From Actinomycetota bacterium (GTDB lineage: Bacteria > Actinomycetota > Thermoleophilia > Gaiellales > Gaiellaceae): 26,044 bases of DNA. Position 1 is the stretch's first letter. The number at the start of each line of letters is the position of its first letter. The stretch is from positions 1 to 26,044 of the forward strand of contig JACCRW010000142.1 in the NCBI GenBank assembly GCA_013813345.1, written 5' to 3'. The notes beneath the pieces were generated by a model, which was given only the letters and a program-made list of their open reading frames with translations, did no database searches and was not told the origin of the DNA. Position numbers and translations under genes: made by a program. Positions 7,681 to 15,759 of this stretch are shown one piece after another.

Positions 7681-8672
7681 TTGGCTCGGCAAACGGAGCA
7701 CGCGTCGGGATCACGGGGCTCGCCGCTCACGTTCCCGAACGCGTCTACACGAACGCCGACCTCGAGCAGTTCGTCGACACGACCGACGAGTGGATCGTCG
7801 AGCGAACCGGGATCCGCGAGCGCCGCTTCGCCGAGAAGCACGAGGCGCTGACGGATATCGCGCTTCCGGCCGCCCAAGAGGCGCTGGAAAAGGCGGGCCT
7901 GCAGGGCAAGGACATCGACCTCTTGATCTGCGCGACGGTGACGCCCGACATGATGTTTCCGACGAGCTCCGCGATCATGGCCGACCGGCTCGGCGCCGCC
8001 GAGGCCGGCGCCTACGACCTGCTCGCAGGCTGCACCGGCTTCATGTACGCCCTCGCTCAGGCCTACGGGATGCTCGCAGCGGGGCTCTCGCAGCGCGCGC
8101 TCGTCGTCGGGGGCGACGTCCTCTCGAAGATCCTCGACTGGAGCGACCGCTCGACGCTCGTCATCTTCGGCGACGGCGCCGGCGCCGTCGTGCTGGAGCG
8201 GGTTGAGCGCGGCGGTTTCCTCGGCTTCGAGCTCGGCGCCGACGGGGCAGGCGGCGGCAACCTCTGGCTGCCCGGCAGCGGCTCGCGCCATTTCGACGAG
8301 CCCGACTCGTTCGTGAAGATGAACGGCCGTGAGGTCTTCAAGTTCGCAACCCGGGTGCTCGTCTCGTCCGCGGAGAAGCTTCTCGCGGAGTGCGGCAAGA
8401 CCGTGGCCGACATCGACGTCTACGTCCCGCACCAGGCGAACCGGCGGATCATCGACCACGCTGCCGGCAAGCTCGGGATCCCCGAGGAGAAGGTGGTCGT
8501 CAACGTCGATCGCTACGGCAACACGTCGTCCGGCTCGATCCCCCTTGCGCTGGCGGAGGCCGAGGCGGATGGACGGCTGCGCGAAGGTGAGCTCGTGCTG
8601 ATGACGGGAATGGGAGCGGGTCTCACGTGGGGCTCTGCACTGATCGAATGGACGGAGAGGACGGCTGCATGA
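7677..8672 (+). CDS. fabH: 3-oxoacyl-[ACP] synthase III FabH
   Basis: This 331-residue initiating ketosynthase condenses acyl-CoA with malonyl-ACP to begin each fatty-acid chain. The thiolase-fold catalytic triad is visible: Cys119 (LLAGCTGFMYAL), His252 (VPHQANRRI) and Asn282 (YGNTSSGS). The His-Asn spacing of 30 equals that of E. coli FabH. The N-terminus is canonical (VGITGLAAHVPERVYTNADLE, then DEWIVERTGIRERRFAE). The start is GTG 7677, in GTGA overlap with the fabZ stop; upstream in-frame sequence does not resemble the family. In actinobacteria FabH often sets the straight or branched starter preference, but selectivity cannot be judged here. The stop overlaps the fabD start (ATGA). Confidence 0.96.
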   Translation: MIGSANGARVGITGLAAHVPERVYTNADLEQFVDTTDEWIVERTGIRERRFAEKHEALTDIALPAAQEALEKAGLQGKDIDLLICATVTPDMMFPTSSAIMADRLGAAEAGAYDLLAGCTGFMYALAQAYGMLAAGLSQRALVVGGDVLSKILDWSDRSTLVIFGDGAGAVVLERVERGGFLGFELGADGAGGGNLWLPGSGSRHFDEPDSFVKMNGREVFKFATRVLVSSAEKLLAECGKTVADIDVYVPHQANRRIIDHAAGKLGIPEEKVVVNVDRYGNTSSGSIPLALAEAEADGRLREGELVLMTGMGAGLTWGSALIEWTERTAA

Positions 8673-9595
8673 CAAAGGTTGCTTTCTGCTTCCCGGGACA
8701 GGGCTCCCTGGAGGCCGGGATGGGGAAGGAGATCGCCGAGGCGGTGCCGGCTGCGATGGAGGTGTTCCTGGTCGGGAGCGAGGCGTCGGGCCTCGACCTC
8801 GCCCACCTCTGCTTCGAGGCGCCGCTCGAGGAGCTCGTCGATACGGAGGTGCAGCAGCCGGCGCTCGTTGCGACGAGCCTCGCGGTGCTGGCGGCGCTGA
8901 AGGCCCGCGGGATCGAGCCGGACGTCGTCGTCGGCCACTCGGTCGGCGAGTTCGCCGCGCTCGCGTCTGTCTCCGCGATGTCTAACGGAGAGGCGATTGG
9001 GCTCGTTCGCGAGCGAGGACTCGCGATGGCCGAGGCGGCGCGCAAGCACCCGGGCTCGATGGCCGCGATCCTCGGCCTCGAGGACGAGGTCGTCGAGAAC
9101 CTCTGCCGCAAAATCCTCGGTGTGTGGCCCGCGAACTACAACTGTCCCGGCCAGATCGTCGTCTCCGGCGAGGACGCCGCCGTCGAGGAGCTCTGCGCCG
9201 AGGCCGAGTTCCTCGGCGCTCGACGAGCGATCAAGCTGCGCGTCTCCGGGGCGTTCCACAGCCCGCTCGTGGCCCGCGCCGCCGACCGGCTGCGGCCCGC
9301 GATCGACCGCATCGGCTTCCACGATCCGCTTGCGCCCTTCATGTCCACCGTGACGGCGAAGATCGAGCCGTGCCAGCGCTTCGGCACCCTGCTCATCGAC
9401 CAGCTCACGGCGCCGGTGCGCTTCACCCAGTCGGCGACCGAGCTGATCAAGGGCGGCGTCAGCACCTTCGTCGAGGTTGGCCCCGGCAACGTCCTCTCCG
9501 GCCTCGTCAGGCGGATCGATCGGAGCGTGAAGGCGATCTCCGTGTCGAACCTCGCCGGGCTCGACAAGGTCGAGGAGGCGCTCGAAACCGCGTGA
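8669..9595 (+). CDS. fabD: Malonyl-CoA:ACP transacylase FabD
   Basis: This 308-residue acyltransferase loads malonyl groups from malonyl-CoA onto the acyl carrier protein. The N-terminal FCFPGQGS motif, the nucleophile elbow GHSVGE with Ser91 and the catalytic His197 in SGAFHSPL are all present. QQPALVATSLAVLAAL and FVEVGPGNVLSGL are standard family segments. The start is ATG 8669, overlapping the fabH stop as ATGA and preceded by GGAGAGG about 8 bases upstream. Its substrate is the product of acetyl-CoA carboxylase, whose carboxyltransferase subunits are encoded about 10 kb downstream in this window. The stop shares one base with the fabG start (TGATG). Confidence 0.96.
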   Translation: MTKVAFCFPGQGSLEAGMGKEIAEAVPAAMEVFLVGSEASGLDLAHLCFEAPLEELVDTEVQQPALVATSLAVLAALKARGIEPDVVVGHSVGEFAALASVSAMSNGEAIGLVRERGLAMAEAARKHPGSMAAILGLEDEVVENLCRKILGVWPANYNCPGQIVVSGEDAAVEELCAEAEFLGARRAIKLRVSGAFHSPLVARAADRLRPAIDRIGFHDPLAPFMSTVTAKIEPCQRFGTLLIDQLTAPVRFTQSATELIKGGVSTFVEVGPGNVLSGLVRRIDRSVKAISVSNLAGLDKVEEALETA

Positions 9596-10317
9596 TGTTC
9601 GCCGGGCTGGAAGGCAAGACGGCGCTCGTCACCGGCGCTTCGAGGGGGATCGGGGCAGCGATCGCGACCGAGCTTGCAGCGGCCGGCGCAACGGTCGTTC
9701 TCGGCTACCGGTCGGGCCACGAGGAGGCCGAGGCGCTCGCGGTCGACCTCGGCGGCCGCGCGATCCAGGCGGACGTTTCGAGCGCGGAGGACGCGAAACG
9801 TCTCGTCGAGGAGGCCGGGGAGCTCGACATCCTCGTCAACAATGCGGGTCTCACGCGCGACGGCTTGCTCGCGCGGATGTCCGACGACGACTGGCGTACG
9901 GTGCTCGAGACGAATCTCTCCTCGGTCTTCTACACCTGTCGTGCAGTTACGCGGCCGATGCTGAAGAAGCGCTCCGGCACGATCGTCAACATCTCCTCGA
10001 TCGTCGGCGTCCACGGCAACTGGGGCCAGGCGAACTACGCCGCCTCGAAGGCCGGGATCATCGGCTTTACGAAGTCTCTCGCTCGCGAGCTCGGCTCCCG
10101 CAACGTGCGCGCGAATGTCGTCGCGCCCGGCTACGTCAAGACCCAGCTCACCGACGTGCTTCCGGAGGAGGCGACCGCGGCGATGCTGACCAACACGCCG
10201 CTCGGCAGGCTCGGCGAGCCGAGCGACGTGGCCGCGGCGGTACGCTTCCTCTGTTCCGACGCAGCCTCGTTCATCACTGGCGAGGTGCTGCTCGTCGACG
10301 GTGGCCTGGGAATGTGA
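9595..10317 (+). CDS. fabG: 3-oxoacyl-[ACP] reductase FabG
   Basis: This 240-residue short-chain dehydrogenase reduces 3-oxoacyl-ACP with NADPH. The Rossmann motif TGASRGIG is at residues 13-20, NNAG follows at about residue 82, and the catalytic residues are Ser135, Tyr148 and Lys152, with the 13-residue Ser-Tyr spacing of E. coli FabG. The C-terminus ends in the family pattern FITGEVLLVDGGLGM. The start ATG overlaps the fabD stop by one base (TGATG); the longer open frame upstream is out-of-frame sequence over fabD. Only 9 bases separate its stop from fabF, leaving no room for acpP, which commonly sits between these genes in other bacteria. Confidence 0.96.
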   Translation: MFAGLEGKTALVTGASRGIGAAIATELAAAGATVVLGYRSGHEEAEALAVDLGGRAIQADVSSAEDAKRLVEEAGELDILVNNAGLTRDGLLARMSDDDWRTVLETNLSSVFYTCRAVTRPMLKKRSGTIVNISSIVGVHGNWGQANYAASKAGIIGFTKSLARELGSRNVRANVVAPGYVKTQLTDVLPEEATAAMLTNTPLGRLGEPSDVAAAVRFLCSDAASFITGEVLLVDGGLGM

Positions 10318-10326
10318 GAGGGAGAA

Positions 10327-11592
10327 ATGAGCGCTGACAATGGCAGAAGGCGCGTGGTCGTCACCGGGCTCGGGATGGTGACCCCGCTCGGGAACGACGT
10401 CGAAACGACCTGGTCGAGCCTGATCGCGGGCGACTCCGGCGCGGCGAAGATCGAGCAGTTCGATGCCAGCGAGTTCCCGGTCAGCTTCGCCTGCGAGCTG
10501 AAGGACTTCGACCCGACCCAGTGGATCGAGCGCAAGCAGGCGCGCCGCATGGATCGCTTCGCCCAGATGGTGCTCGCGGCGGCGCGGCAGGCCGAGGCGG
10601 ATTCCGGGATCCAGATCGAGCCGGAAGCCGACCGGATCGGCGCTTCGATCGCGACCGGGATCGGAGGGCTCGGCGCCTTCCAGGACTGCTACCAGACGCT
10701 GATGGACCGCGGTCCCGATCGGGTCAACCCGTTCTCGATTCCGGCGATCATCCCGAACATGGGCGCCGGTTGGGTCTCGATGGAGCTTGGTACGCGCGGG
10801 CCGCTCTCCTCGCAGTGCACCGCCTGCGCGGCTTCGAATATGGCGATCGGCGAGGGCGCCGACGCGATCCGGCTCGGCCGCGCGGACGCGATGTTCTGCG
10901 GGGGGACCGAGGCCGGGATCACGCGGGTCGGGATCGCCGGTTTCGGCGCAATGCGGGCGCTCTCGCGCCGCAACGACGATCCGCAGGGCGCCTCGCGGCC
11001 GTTCGACGCCGGCAGGGACGGCTTCGTGATGGGCGAGGCCGGCGCGGTCGTCGTCCTCGAGGAGCTCGAGCACGCTCGCGAGCGGGGCGCGACGATCTAC
11101 GCCGAGCTGATGGGCTACGGCGTCTCTTCTGACGCGAACCACATCACCGAGCCGGATCCGACCGGCGAGAACCCGGCACGCGCTATGAACATGGCGTTGC
11201 GCGACGCCGGGATCGATGCCGGTGAGATCGGCTATATCAATGCCCACGGCACCTCGACGCCGCTTGGCGATGCCTCCGAGACGCGCGTGCTCAAGCTCGC
11301 GCTCGGAGAGGAGAACGCGCGGAAGATCCCGGTCTCCTCGACGAAGGGCGCGACCGGCCACTGCCTTGGCGCGGCGGGTGCGGTCGAGGCGATCTTCACG
11401 ATCCTCGCGACGAACCGCGGCGTCCTGCCCCCGACGATCAACTACGAGGTCGAGGATCCCACCTGCGATCTCGACTACATCCCGAACGAGGCACGGCAGG
11501 CCGAGATCAGCGTCGGCCTCTCGAACTCCTTCGGCTTCGGCGGCCACAATGCTTGCGTCGTCTTCCGGCGTCACGACGAGAAAGCCAAGTAA
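10327..11592 (+). CDS. fabF: 3-oxoacyl-[ACP] synthase II FabF
   Basis: This 421-residue elongating ketosynthase condenses acyl-ACP with malonyl-ACP. The catalytic residues are Cys167 (CTACAAS), His307 (NAHGTSTPLGD), Lys340 and His345 (KGATGHCLGAAG), with spacing close to E. coli FabF (163, 303, 335, 340). The N-terminus RRVVVTGLGMVTPLGN and the C-terminal NSFGFGGHNACVVF are diagnostic. GAGGGAGAA precedes the ATG as ribosome-binding site. It is the last gene of the fab run. A 13-base inverted repeat overlaps its TAA stop codon and probably ends transcription. No enoyl-ACP reductase gene accompanies the cluster, so fabI, fabK or similar must lie elsewhere. Confidence 0.96.
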   Translation: MSADNGRRRVVVTGLGMVTPLGNDVETTWSSLIAGDSGAAKIEQFDASEFPVSFACELKDFDPTQWIERKQARRMDRFAQMVLAAARQAEADSGIQIEPEADRIGASIATGIGGLGAFQDCYQTLMDRGPDRVNPFSIPAIIPNMGAGWVSMELGTRGPLSSQCTACAASNMAIGEGADAIRLGRADAMFCGGTEAGITRVGIAGFGAMRALSRRNDDPQGASRPFDAGRDGFVMGEAGAVVVLEELEHARERGATIYAELMGYGVSSDANHITEPDPTGENPARAMNMALRDAGIDAGEIGYINAHGTSTPLGDASETRVLKLALGEENARKIPVSSTKGATGHCLGAAGAVEAIFTILATNRGVLPPTINYEVEDPTCDLDYIPNEARQAEISVGLSNSFGFGGHNACVVFRRHDEKAK

Positions 11593-11609
11593 CAGACTGT
11601 TACTTGGCT
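11583..11609. terminator. Perfect inverted repeat overlapping the fabF stop; probable bidirectional terminator
   Basis: Arms at 11583-11595 and 11597-11609 are perfect 13-base complements around one central base, giving roughly a 12-bp stem and 3-base loop. The fabF TAA (11590-11592) lies within the left arm. The structure sits between the convergent fabF and barrel-protein genes. Neither side has a real T-tract (only TTTC on the minus strand), common in GC-rich genomes, so intrinsic termination is likely but unproven. Confidence 0.65.
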
Positions 11610-11637
11610 CCTCGCCGAGCGAGTCGGAGCGGGTGTC

Positions 11638-12105
11638 CTACGGGAGCAGGCGGATCACGTTTCGGTCGCGCTGCTCGTTGATCGTCGTCAGCGCCACCTC
11701 GCCGCGGGCGCCCCGGTAAGCGCCGGTGCCGCCGAGCACCGGGATCCGGCTGACGCGCCGGAAGTGGATCGCGCCGCCGGCTTCGATCTTCCCCTCCGGG
11801 AGGAAGAACGTTCCGGAGCAGCGGGCGCCGTCGTCCCCGATAAAGAAGCACATGATCTCGGAGTGACCCACAGGCTTGGCTCCCCGAGTCCTGTCGTAGA
11901 GGAGCTCCTGGAAGAAGACGATGTCGCCGACGCTCTCGCCTGGCTTGCCGTTGTCGACGTAGTGCTCGAGCTCCGTCGACTCGGAGACGAGCGTGAGGGT
12001 CTTGCCGCCGGCGCCTTCGGTCGATGCGGAGGCGAGCGAGACGCCTCCCGCAATCGCCGTCAGGGCGGCAGCGAAGGCGGCAGCGAGGATGGTCTTGGTG
12101 CGCAT
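11638..12105 (-). CDS. Secreted allene-oxide-cyclase/dirigent-like barrel protein
   Basis: This 155-residue exported protein has a clear signal peptide (residues 1-28, MRTKTILAAAFAAALTAIAGG, ending near SLASAS). The mature part resembles the eight-stranded AOC/dirigent-like barrel: GESVGDIVFFQELLYDRTRG, a two-cysteine segment (MCFFIGDDGARCSGTFFLPEGKIEAGG), then VLGGTGAYRGARGEV. In plants this fold cyclises allene oxide or guides phenoxy-radical coupling; the function of bacterial secreted relatives is not established, so no reaction is assigned. The ATG at 12105 is preceded by AAGGAG at ideal spacing. The frame remains open upstream to an ATG at 12252, allowing a longer form of 204 residues with an extra hydrophobic segment. 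The gene lies downstream of the cupin gene and is probably in its operon. Confidence 0.85.
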   Translation of the reverse strand: MRTKTILAAAFAAALTAIAGGVSLASASTEGAGGKTLTLVSESTELEHYVDNGKPGESVGDIVFFQELLYDRTRGAKPVGHSEIMCFFIGDDGARCSGTFFLPEGKIEAGGAIHFRRVSRIPVLGGTGAYRGARGEVALTTINEQRDRNVIRLLP

Positions 12106-12252
12106 GATGGTTCTCCTTCTTGAGTTGGTGAGAGTGATGAGCACGGCGGCGGTTCCCAGTCCCCGGACGATCCAGCCGCCGAGGGCCAGGAGCACGACGC
12201 CGAGGCCGACGACCAGCCAGAAGAGCCGGCGCCGAAGCGTTCGCTTTCGCAT
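12106..12252 (-). other. In-frame upstream extension encoding a basic, membrane-spanning segment
   Basis: An ATG at 12252, five bases after the cupin stop, opens 49 codons that run without a stop into the barrel-protein gene. The peptide starts with a strongly basic stretch (MRKRTLRRRLFW) followed by a hydrophobic helix (LVVGLGVVLLALGGWIV), typical of a real single-pass membrane or signal-anchor sequence. It may be a cupin-coupled start giving a longer barrel protein, or a former small gene that lost its stop. No strong ribosome-binding site precedes 12252. Confidence 0.4.
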
Positions 12253-12257
12253 CGGAG

Positions 12258-12833
12258 TCAGGCCGCCGCCGGGACGGAGTCGCCGGCCTCCGCAGGGAGG
12301 TAGTCCGACCGGTATCCGAGCAAGCGTCCGACCGGCGCGCCGAGCGCGAGGCCCAGCCGCTGCAGCCACACGGGTGGGAAGGGCAGCCGCACGTCGTCGA
12401 AGTGGTGGCGGGCGATCACAGCCAGCCGCAGCGGATTCGGCATCCCCTTGCGGTTGGTCTTGCCATCGGCGGCGAGCGCGAACATCGTCTCGAGCAGCGC
12501 CTCGAACTGGAGGGCGGGCCGGACCTCGCAGACGAAGTGCGCCTCCTCCTCGCCCGCGTTCCAGAACTGGTGGCGCATCCTGGCGGGGACGAGGATCCGC
12601 TGGCCGGGGCCTGCTTCGATCTGCTGGCCGTCCAGCTTGAATCCGAGCGTGCCCCTCAGGATCTCGAATCGCTCGCTCTGGTGCGGGTGCACGTGAGCCG
12701 CCGAGACGAACCCGCCCGGCTGCACGAAGCACTCGAGTACGACGAGCTCGCCGTTCGTCTCCTGGGAGGTCTTGTGGAACACGATCCGCTCGCCGGTGAC
12801 CGGGTTCTCGATCGTGTCTCCTGCCTTGATCAT
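12258..12833 (-). CDS. Cupin-domain protein
   Basis: This is a 191-residue protein with a single cupin beta-barrel at about residues 30-115. Cupin motif 1 gives metal ligands His47, His49 and Glu54 (AAHVHPHQSERFEILRG), and motif 2 gives His88 with Asn92 (PARMRHQFWN). The C-terminal 80 residues (for example MFALAADGKTNRKGMPNPL and FPPVWLQRLGLALGAPVGRLLGYRSDYL) are helical and resemble a tail often seen in actinobacterial cupins of unknown function. There is no signal peptide, so it is probably cytoplasmic. The ATG at 12833 has GGAGCAGGAG immediately upstream. It is transcribed divergently from the SARP/AfsR-like regulator, with an 11-base-spaced triple repeat between them, and is likely a target of that regulator. 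Enzyme or sensor roles are both possible; the substrate is unknown. Confidence 0.85.
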   Translation of the reverse strand: MIKAGDTIENPVTGERIVFHKTSQETNGELVVLECFVQPGGFVSAAHVHPHQSERFEILRGTLGFKLDGQQIEAGPGQRILVPARMRHQFWNAGEEEAHFVCEVRPALQFEALLETMFALAADGKTNRKGMPNPLRLAVIARHHFDDVRLPFPPVWLQRLGLALGAPVGRLLGYRSDYLPAEAGDSVPAAA

Positions 12834-12897
12834 CTCCTGCTCCTCTCCGTTCGTTTGGCCGTCCGTTGACTCGACGTTGTGCAGGATCGGAGGTCGC

Positions 12898-12925
12898 GCT
12901 TACGATCCGCTTACTGCGTGCTTAC
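12898..12925. promoter_or_regulatory. Triple direct repeat with 11-base period: candidate SARP operator
   Basis: GCTTAC occurs at 12898-12903, 12909-12914 and 12920-12925, exactly 11 bases apart. SARP-family activators are known to bind 6-7-base direct repeats at 11-base spacing, with the nearest repeat about 8 bases upstream of a -10 element. Read toward the cupin gene (GTAAGC three times), the last copy is followed after 9 bases by GATCCT (12888-12883), a plausible weak -10, and then by a leader of about 43 bases. Confidence 0.65.
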
Positions 12926-12938
12926 GGCGGAGCGGAGA

Positions 12939-15746
12939 TTGGAGTTCAGGCTGCTCGGGCCGGTCGGGGTCACGAGCGGAGGCGACCCGCTGCCGCTCGG
13001 CGGGCCGCGTCAGCGTGCGCTGCTCGCCTTCCTCGCGCTCCACGCCAACGAGGTCCTCGGTCGCGAGCGGATCGTCGACTGCCTCTGGGGCGAGCGGCCG
13101 CCCGACTCAGCCGCCAACGCGATCCAGGTCGCCGTACACGGGCTGCGGCGCGTTCTGGGCGCCGAGCGTCTGGAGACGCGTGGCTCCGGCTACTCGTTGC
13201 GGGCCGAGCCCGGCGAGGTCGATCTCGAGCTGTTCCGCGGGCTCGTGGTCCGTGCCCGCACCTTGCGTCCCGCGGCAGCCGCCGAGACTCTCCGTGAGGC
13301 GCTCGCGCTCTGGCGTGGCTCCGCTCTCGCAGATGTTGGGGCCGCGTCGTTCGCCCGGACCGAGGCCGCCCGGCTCGAGGAGGAACGGCTCGTCGCCGTC
13401 GAGGCATGGGTCGAGGCCGAGCTCGCCCTGGGGCGCCACGCCGAGCTGATTCCCGAGCTCGAGGCCCTCGTCGCGGAGCATCCGTTTCGCGAGCGGCTCC
13501 GCGGCCATCACCTCGTCGCGCTCTACCGCTCCGGGCGCCAGGCCGAGGCGCTCGAGGGCTACGCCTCGGCGCGCCGCACACTGGTGGACGAGCTCGGAAT
13601 CGAGCCGGGGCCGGCCCTGCAGGAGCTCGAGCGGGCGATCCTGCGCCAGGATGCGTCGCTCGAGCCGCCACCCGCGCCTTTGGCTCTCGTCTCCAATCTG
13701 CCCGTCCCTGTGACTCCACTGATCGGACGGGGGCTCGAGGTCGCCGCCGTCTCGGCGCTCCTGCGGAGGGACGACGTGCGGCTGCTCACGCTGACCGGCG
13801 CCGGAGGAACCGGTAAGACGCGGCTCGGGCTCGCGGCGGCCGAGGAAGTGAGCGCGTCTTTCGAAGACGGGGTGCGACTGGTCACGCTGGCGCCGGTGCT
13901 CGATCCCCAGCTCGTGGCCTCCACGGTCGCGGGAGCGCTCGGCGTCGTCGAGAGCGGGAACGCCACGCTCGTTGACGACCTTCGGACGCATCTGGCCGCC
14001 ACGCGCACGCTGCTCGTTCTCGACAACTTCGAGCACGTCGCCGAGGCCGCTCCGCTCGTCAGCGAGCTCCTCGCAGCTGCTCCCGGATTGAAAGCGCTCG
14101 TCACCAGCCGCTCCCTCCTTCGTCTCTCCGGCGAGCACGCATATCCGGTGCCGCCCCTCGCGCTGCCCGAGCGGGCGGAGTGGGACGATGTAGCGGCGCT
14201 CGCGCAGAACGAGGCGGTGGCGCTCTTCCTCGCGCGCGCTCGCGCGGCTCGGCCGGACTTCCGCCTCGAAGGTCACGAACACGCGGTCGCGGAGATCTGC
14301 ATCGCGCTCGACGGGCTGCCGCTGGCGCTCGAGCTCGCGGCGGCGCGCACGAGCGTGCTTTCGCCGGACGCCCTTCGCTCCCGCCTGCAGGACCGGCTGC
14401 GATTGCTCGTCGGCGGCCCGAGGGACCTCCCCCGGCGGCAGCAGACCTTGCGAGCGGCGATCGACTGGAGCCACGACCTGCTGGACGAGGACGAGCGGGC
14501 TCTCTTCGCACGACTCGCCGTCTTCGCAGGCGGCTGCGGGATCGAGGCCGCCGAGGAGGTGTGCGAGGCTGGCCTCGAGACGATCGCCTCGCTGGTCGAC
14601 AAGAGCCTTGTCCGGGAGCGGGACTCCGCGGATGGGGTGCGTTTGACGATGCTCGCGACCGTACGCGAGTACGCGCGGGAGCAGCTCGAGGCGCGAGGCG
14701 AGCTCGAACGCACGCGCCGCCGTCACGCCGAGCACCTGCTCGTCCTGGCCGAGCAGGCCGAGCCGGAGCTGAAGGGTGACAAGGCGGCGCCGTGGCTCGC
14801 CCGTCTCGACGAGGAGCACGACAACCTGCGGGCGGCGCTTGCCTGGGCCGGCTCGGCCGGAGCGGTCGAGCTCGAGCTGCGGCTTGCGAGCGCGCTCGAG
14901 TACTTCCTGCGCCTGCGCGGCCATCTGAGCGAGGGCCGCAGGTGGCTCGACGCCGCTCTCTCCCGGGGCGGCGAGGCGCCCCGGGCGGTGCGGGCGAAGG
15001 CGCTCAACGCGGCCTCGATCCTCGTCGATCGGCAGGGCGACACGGGAGAGGCGCGAGCCCTGCTTGAAGAGGCCGTAGCGATCTACCGCGACCTCGGTGA
15101 CGAGCGTTCGGCTGCGCGGATGCTGTCGAATCTCGGCGGCGTCGCCGTCGCCGAAGGCGACCTGGCGCAGGCCAAGGCGCTCTTCGAGGAGACACTCCCC
15201 TTGTTTCGCCGGACGGACGACCACCGCGCGCTGATGGTCACGCTCTCGAACCTCGCCGCGATTGCGGGCCTCGGCGGCGACCACGGCCGCGCTCGTGCCC
15301 TCGGCCAGGAGGCGCTGGCGATCGCGCGTAGCGAGGGAGACCAGGATCAGACGTCCATCTCGCTCCACAACCTCGGCCGGGCCGCTCTGAAAGAGGGACT
15401 GCTCGACGATGCGCGGGTGCGCCTGCGCGAGAGCCTCGAGCTCGGCGGCGAGCTCGGCTACAAGGAGGTGATCGCCTACTGCCTGGAGGGAATCGGGGAG
15501 CTCGGGGCGGTAACGGGTCACGAGCGCAGCGCTGCGCGGCTACTGGGCGCCGGCGTTGCGATGCTCGAGCACCTCGGGATTCCGATCGGGCCTGAGGAGC
15601 GAGAAGGCTACGAGCGCGCTGTGGCTCGGTTGCGAATCGGGCTCGGAGAAGCCTCGTTCGCGCGGCTGGAGGCCGAGGGCAGGGAGCTCCAGCTCGAGCA
15701 GGCGGTGACCGAGGCGCTCGAGGTCGTCGGACGGGTCGCGCCGTGA
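12939..15746 (+). CDS. AfsR/SARP-like transcriptional regulator (HTH-BTAD-NB-ARC-TPR)
   Basis: This is a large regulator of about 935 residues. Residues 1-90 form an OmpR-type winged helix (MEFRLLGPVGV; PLGGPRQRALLAFLALHANEV; DCLWGERPP; AIQVAVHGLRRVLG). Residues 95-245 are the bacterial transcriptional activation domain (FRERLRGHHLVALYRSGRQAEALEGY; LGIEPGPALQELERAIL). An STAND/NB-ARC ATPase follows with Walker A GAGGTGKT (287-294), Walker B LLVLDNFEH (about 360) and GLPLALELAAA (about 460). TPR-like repeats fill about 590-900. This is the AfsR layout, in which nucleotide and ligand sensing by the ATPase/TPR part controls DNA binding. A C-terminal LuxR HTH is absent. TTG 12939 is chosen because the family N-terminus begins there and GGAG precedes it; in-frame GTG 12918 would fall inside the operator-like repeats. 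The gene diverges from the cupin gene. Confidence 0.9.
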   Translation: MEFRLLGPVGVTSGGDPLPLGGPRQRALLAFLALHANEVLGRERIVDCLWGERPPDSAANAIQVAVHGLRRVLGAERLETRGSGYSLRAEPGEVDLELFRGLVVRARTLRPAAAAETLREALALWRGSALADVGAASFARTEAARLEEERLVAVEAWVEAELALGRHAELIPELEALVAEHPFRERLRGHHLVALYRSGRQAEALEGYASARRTLVDELGIEPGPALQELERAILRQDASLEPPPAPLALVSNLPVPVTPLIGRGLEVAAVSALLRRDDVRLLTLTGAGGTGKTRLGLAAAEEVSASFEDGVRLVTLAPVLDPQLVASTVAGALGVVESGNATLVDDLRTHLAATRTLLVLDNFEHVAEAAPLVSELLAAAPGLKALVTSRSLLRLSGEHAYPVPPLALPERAEWDDVAALAQNEAVALFLARARAARPDFRLEGHEHAVAEICIALDGLPLALELAAARTSVLSPDALRSRLQDRLRLLVGGPRDLPRRQQTLRAAIDWSHDLLDEDERALFARLAVFAGGCGIEAAEEVCEAGLETIASLVDKSLVRERDSADGVRLTMLATVREYAREQLEARGELERTRRRHAEHLLVLAEQAEPELKGDKAAPWLARLDEEHDNLRAALAWAGSAGAVELELRLASALEYFLRLRGHLSEGRRWLDAALSRGGEAPRAVRAKALNAASILVDRQGDTGEARALLEEAVAIYRDLGDERSAARMLSNLGGVAVAEGDLAQAKALFEETLPLFRRTDDHRALMVTLSNLAAIAGLGGDHGRARALGQEALAIARSEGDQDQTSISLHNLGRAALKEGLLDDARVRLRESLELGGELGYKEVIAYCLEGIGELGAVTGHERSAARLLGAGVAMLEHLGIPIGPEEREGYERAVARLRIGLGEASFARLEAEGRELQLEQAVTEALEVVGRVAP

Positions 15747-15759
15747 CCGAGGGGTCGAG

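Noticed and set aside
9136..11574. 812-codon open frame on the minus strand opposite fabD, fabG and fabF
   Set aside because: The plus strand has clear conserved enzymes there. The antisense product is low-complexity, rich in R, D and E, with no family resemblance, as expected from GC-rich codon bias.
13107..15521. 804-codon open frame opposite the SARP-like regulator
   Set aside because: It mirrors a well-supported gene, has biased composition and no recognisable motif.
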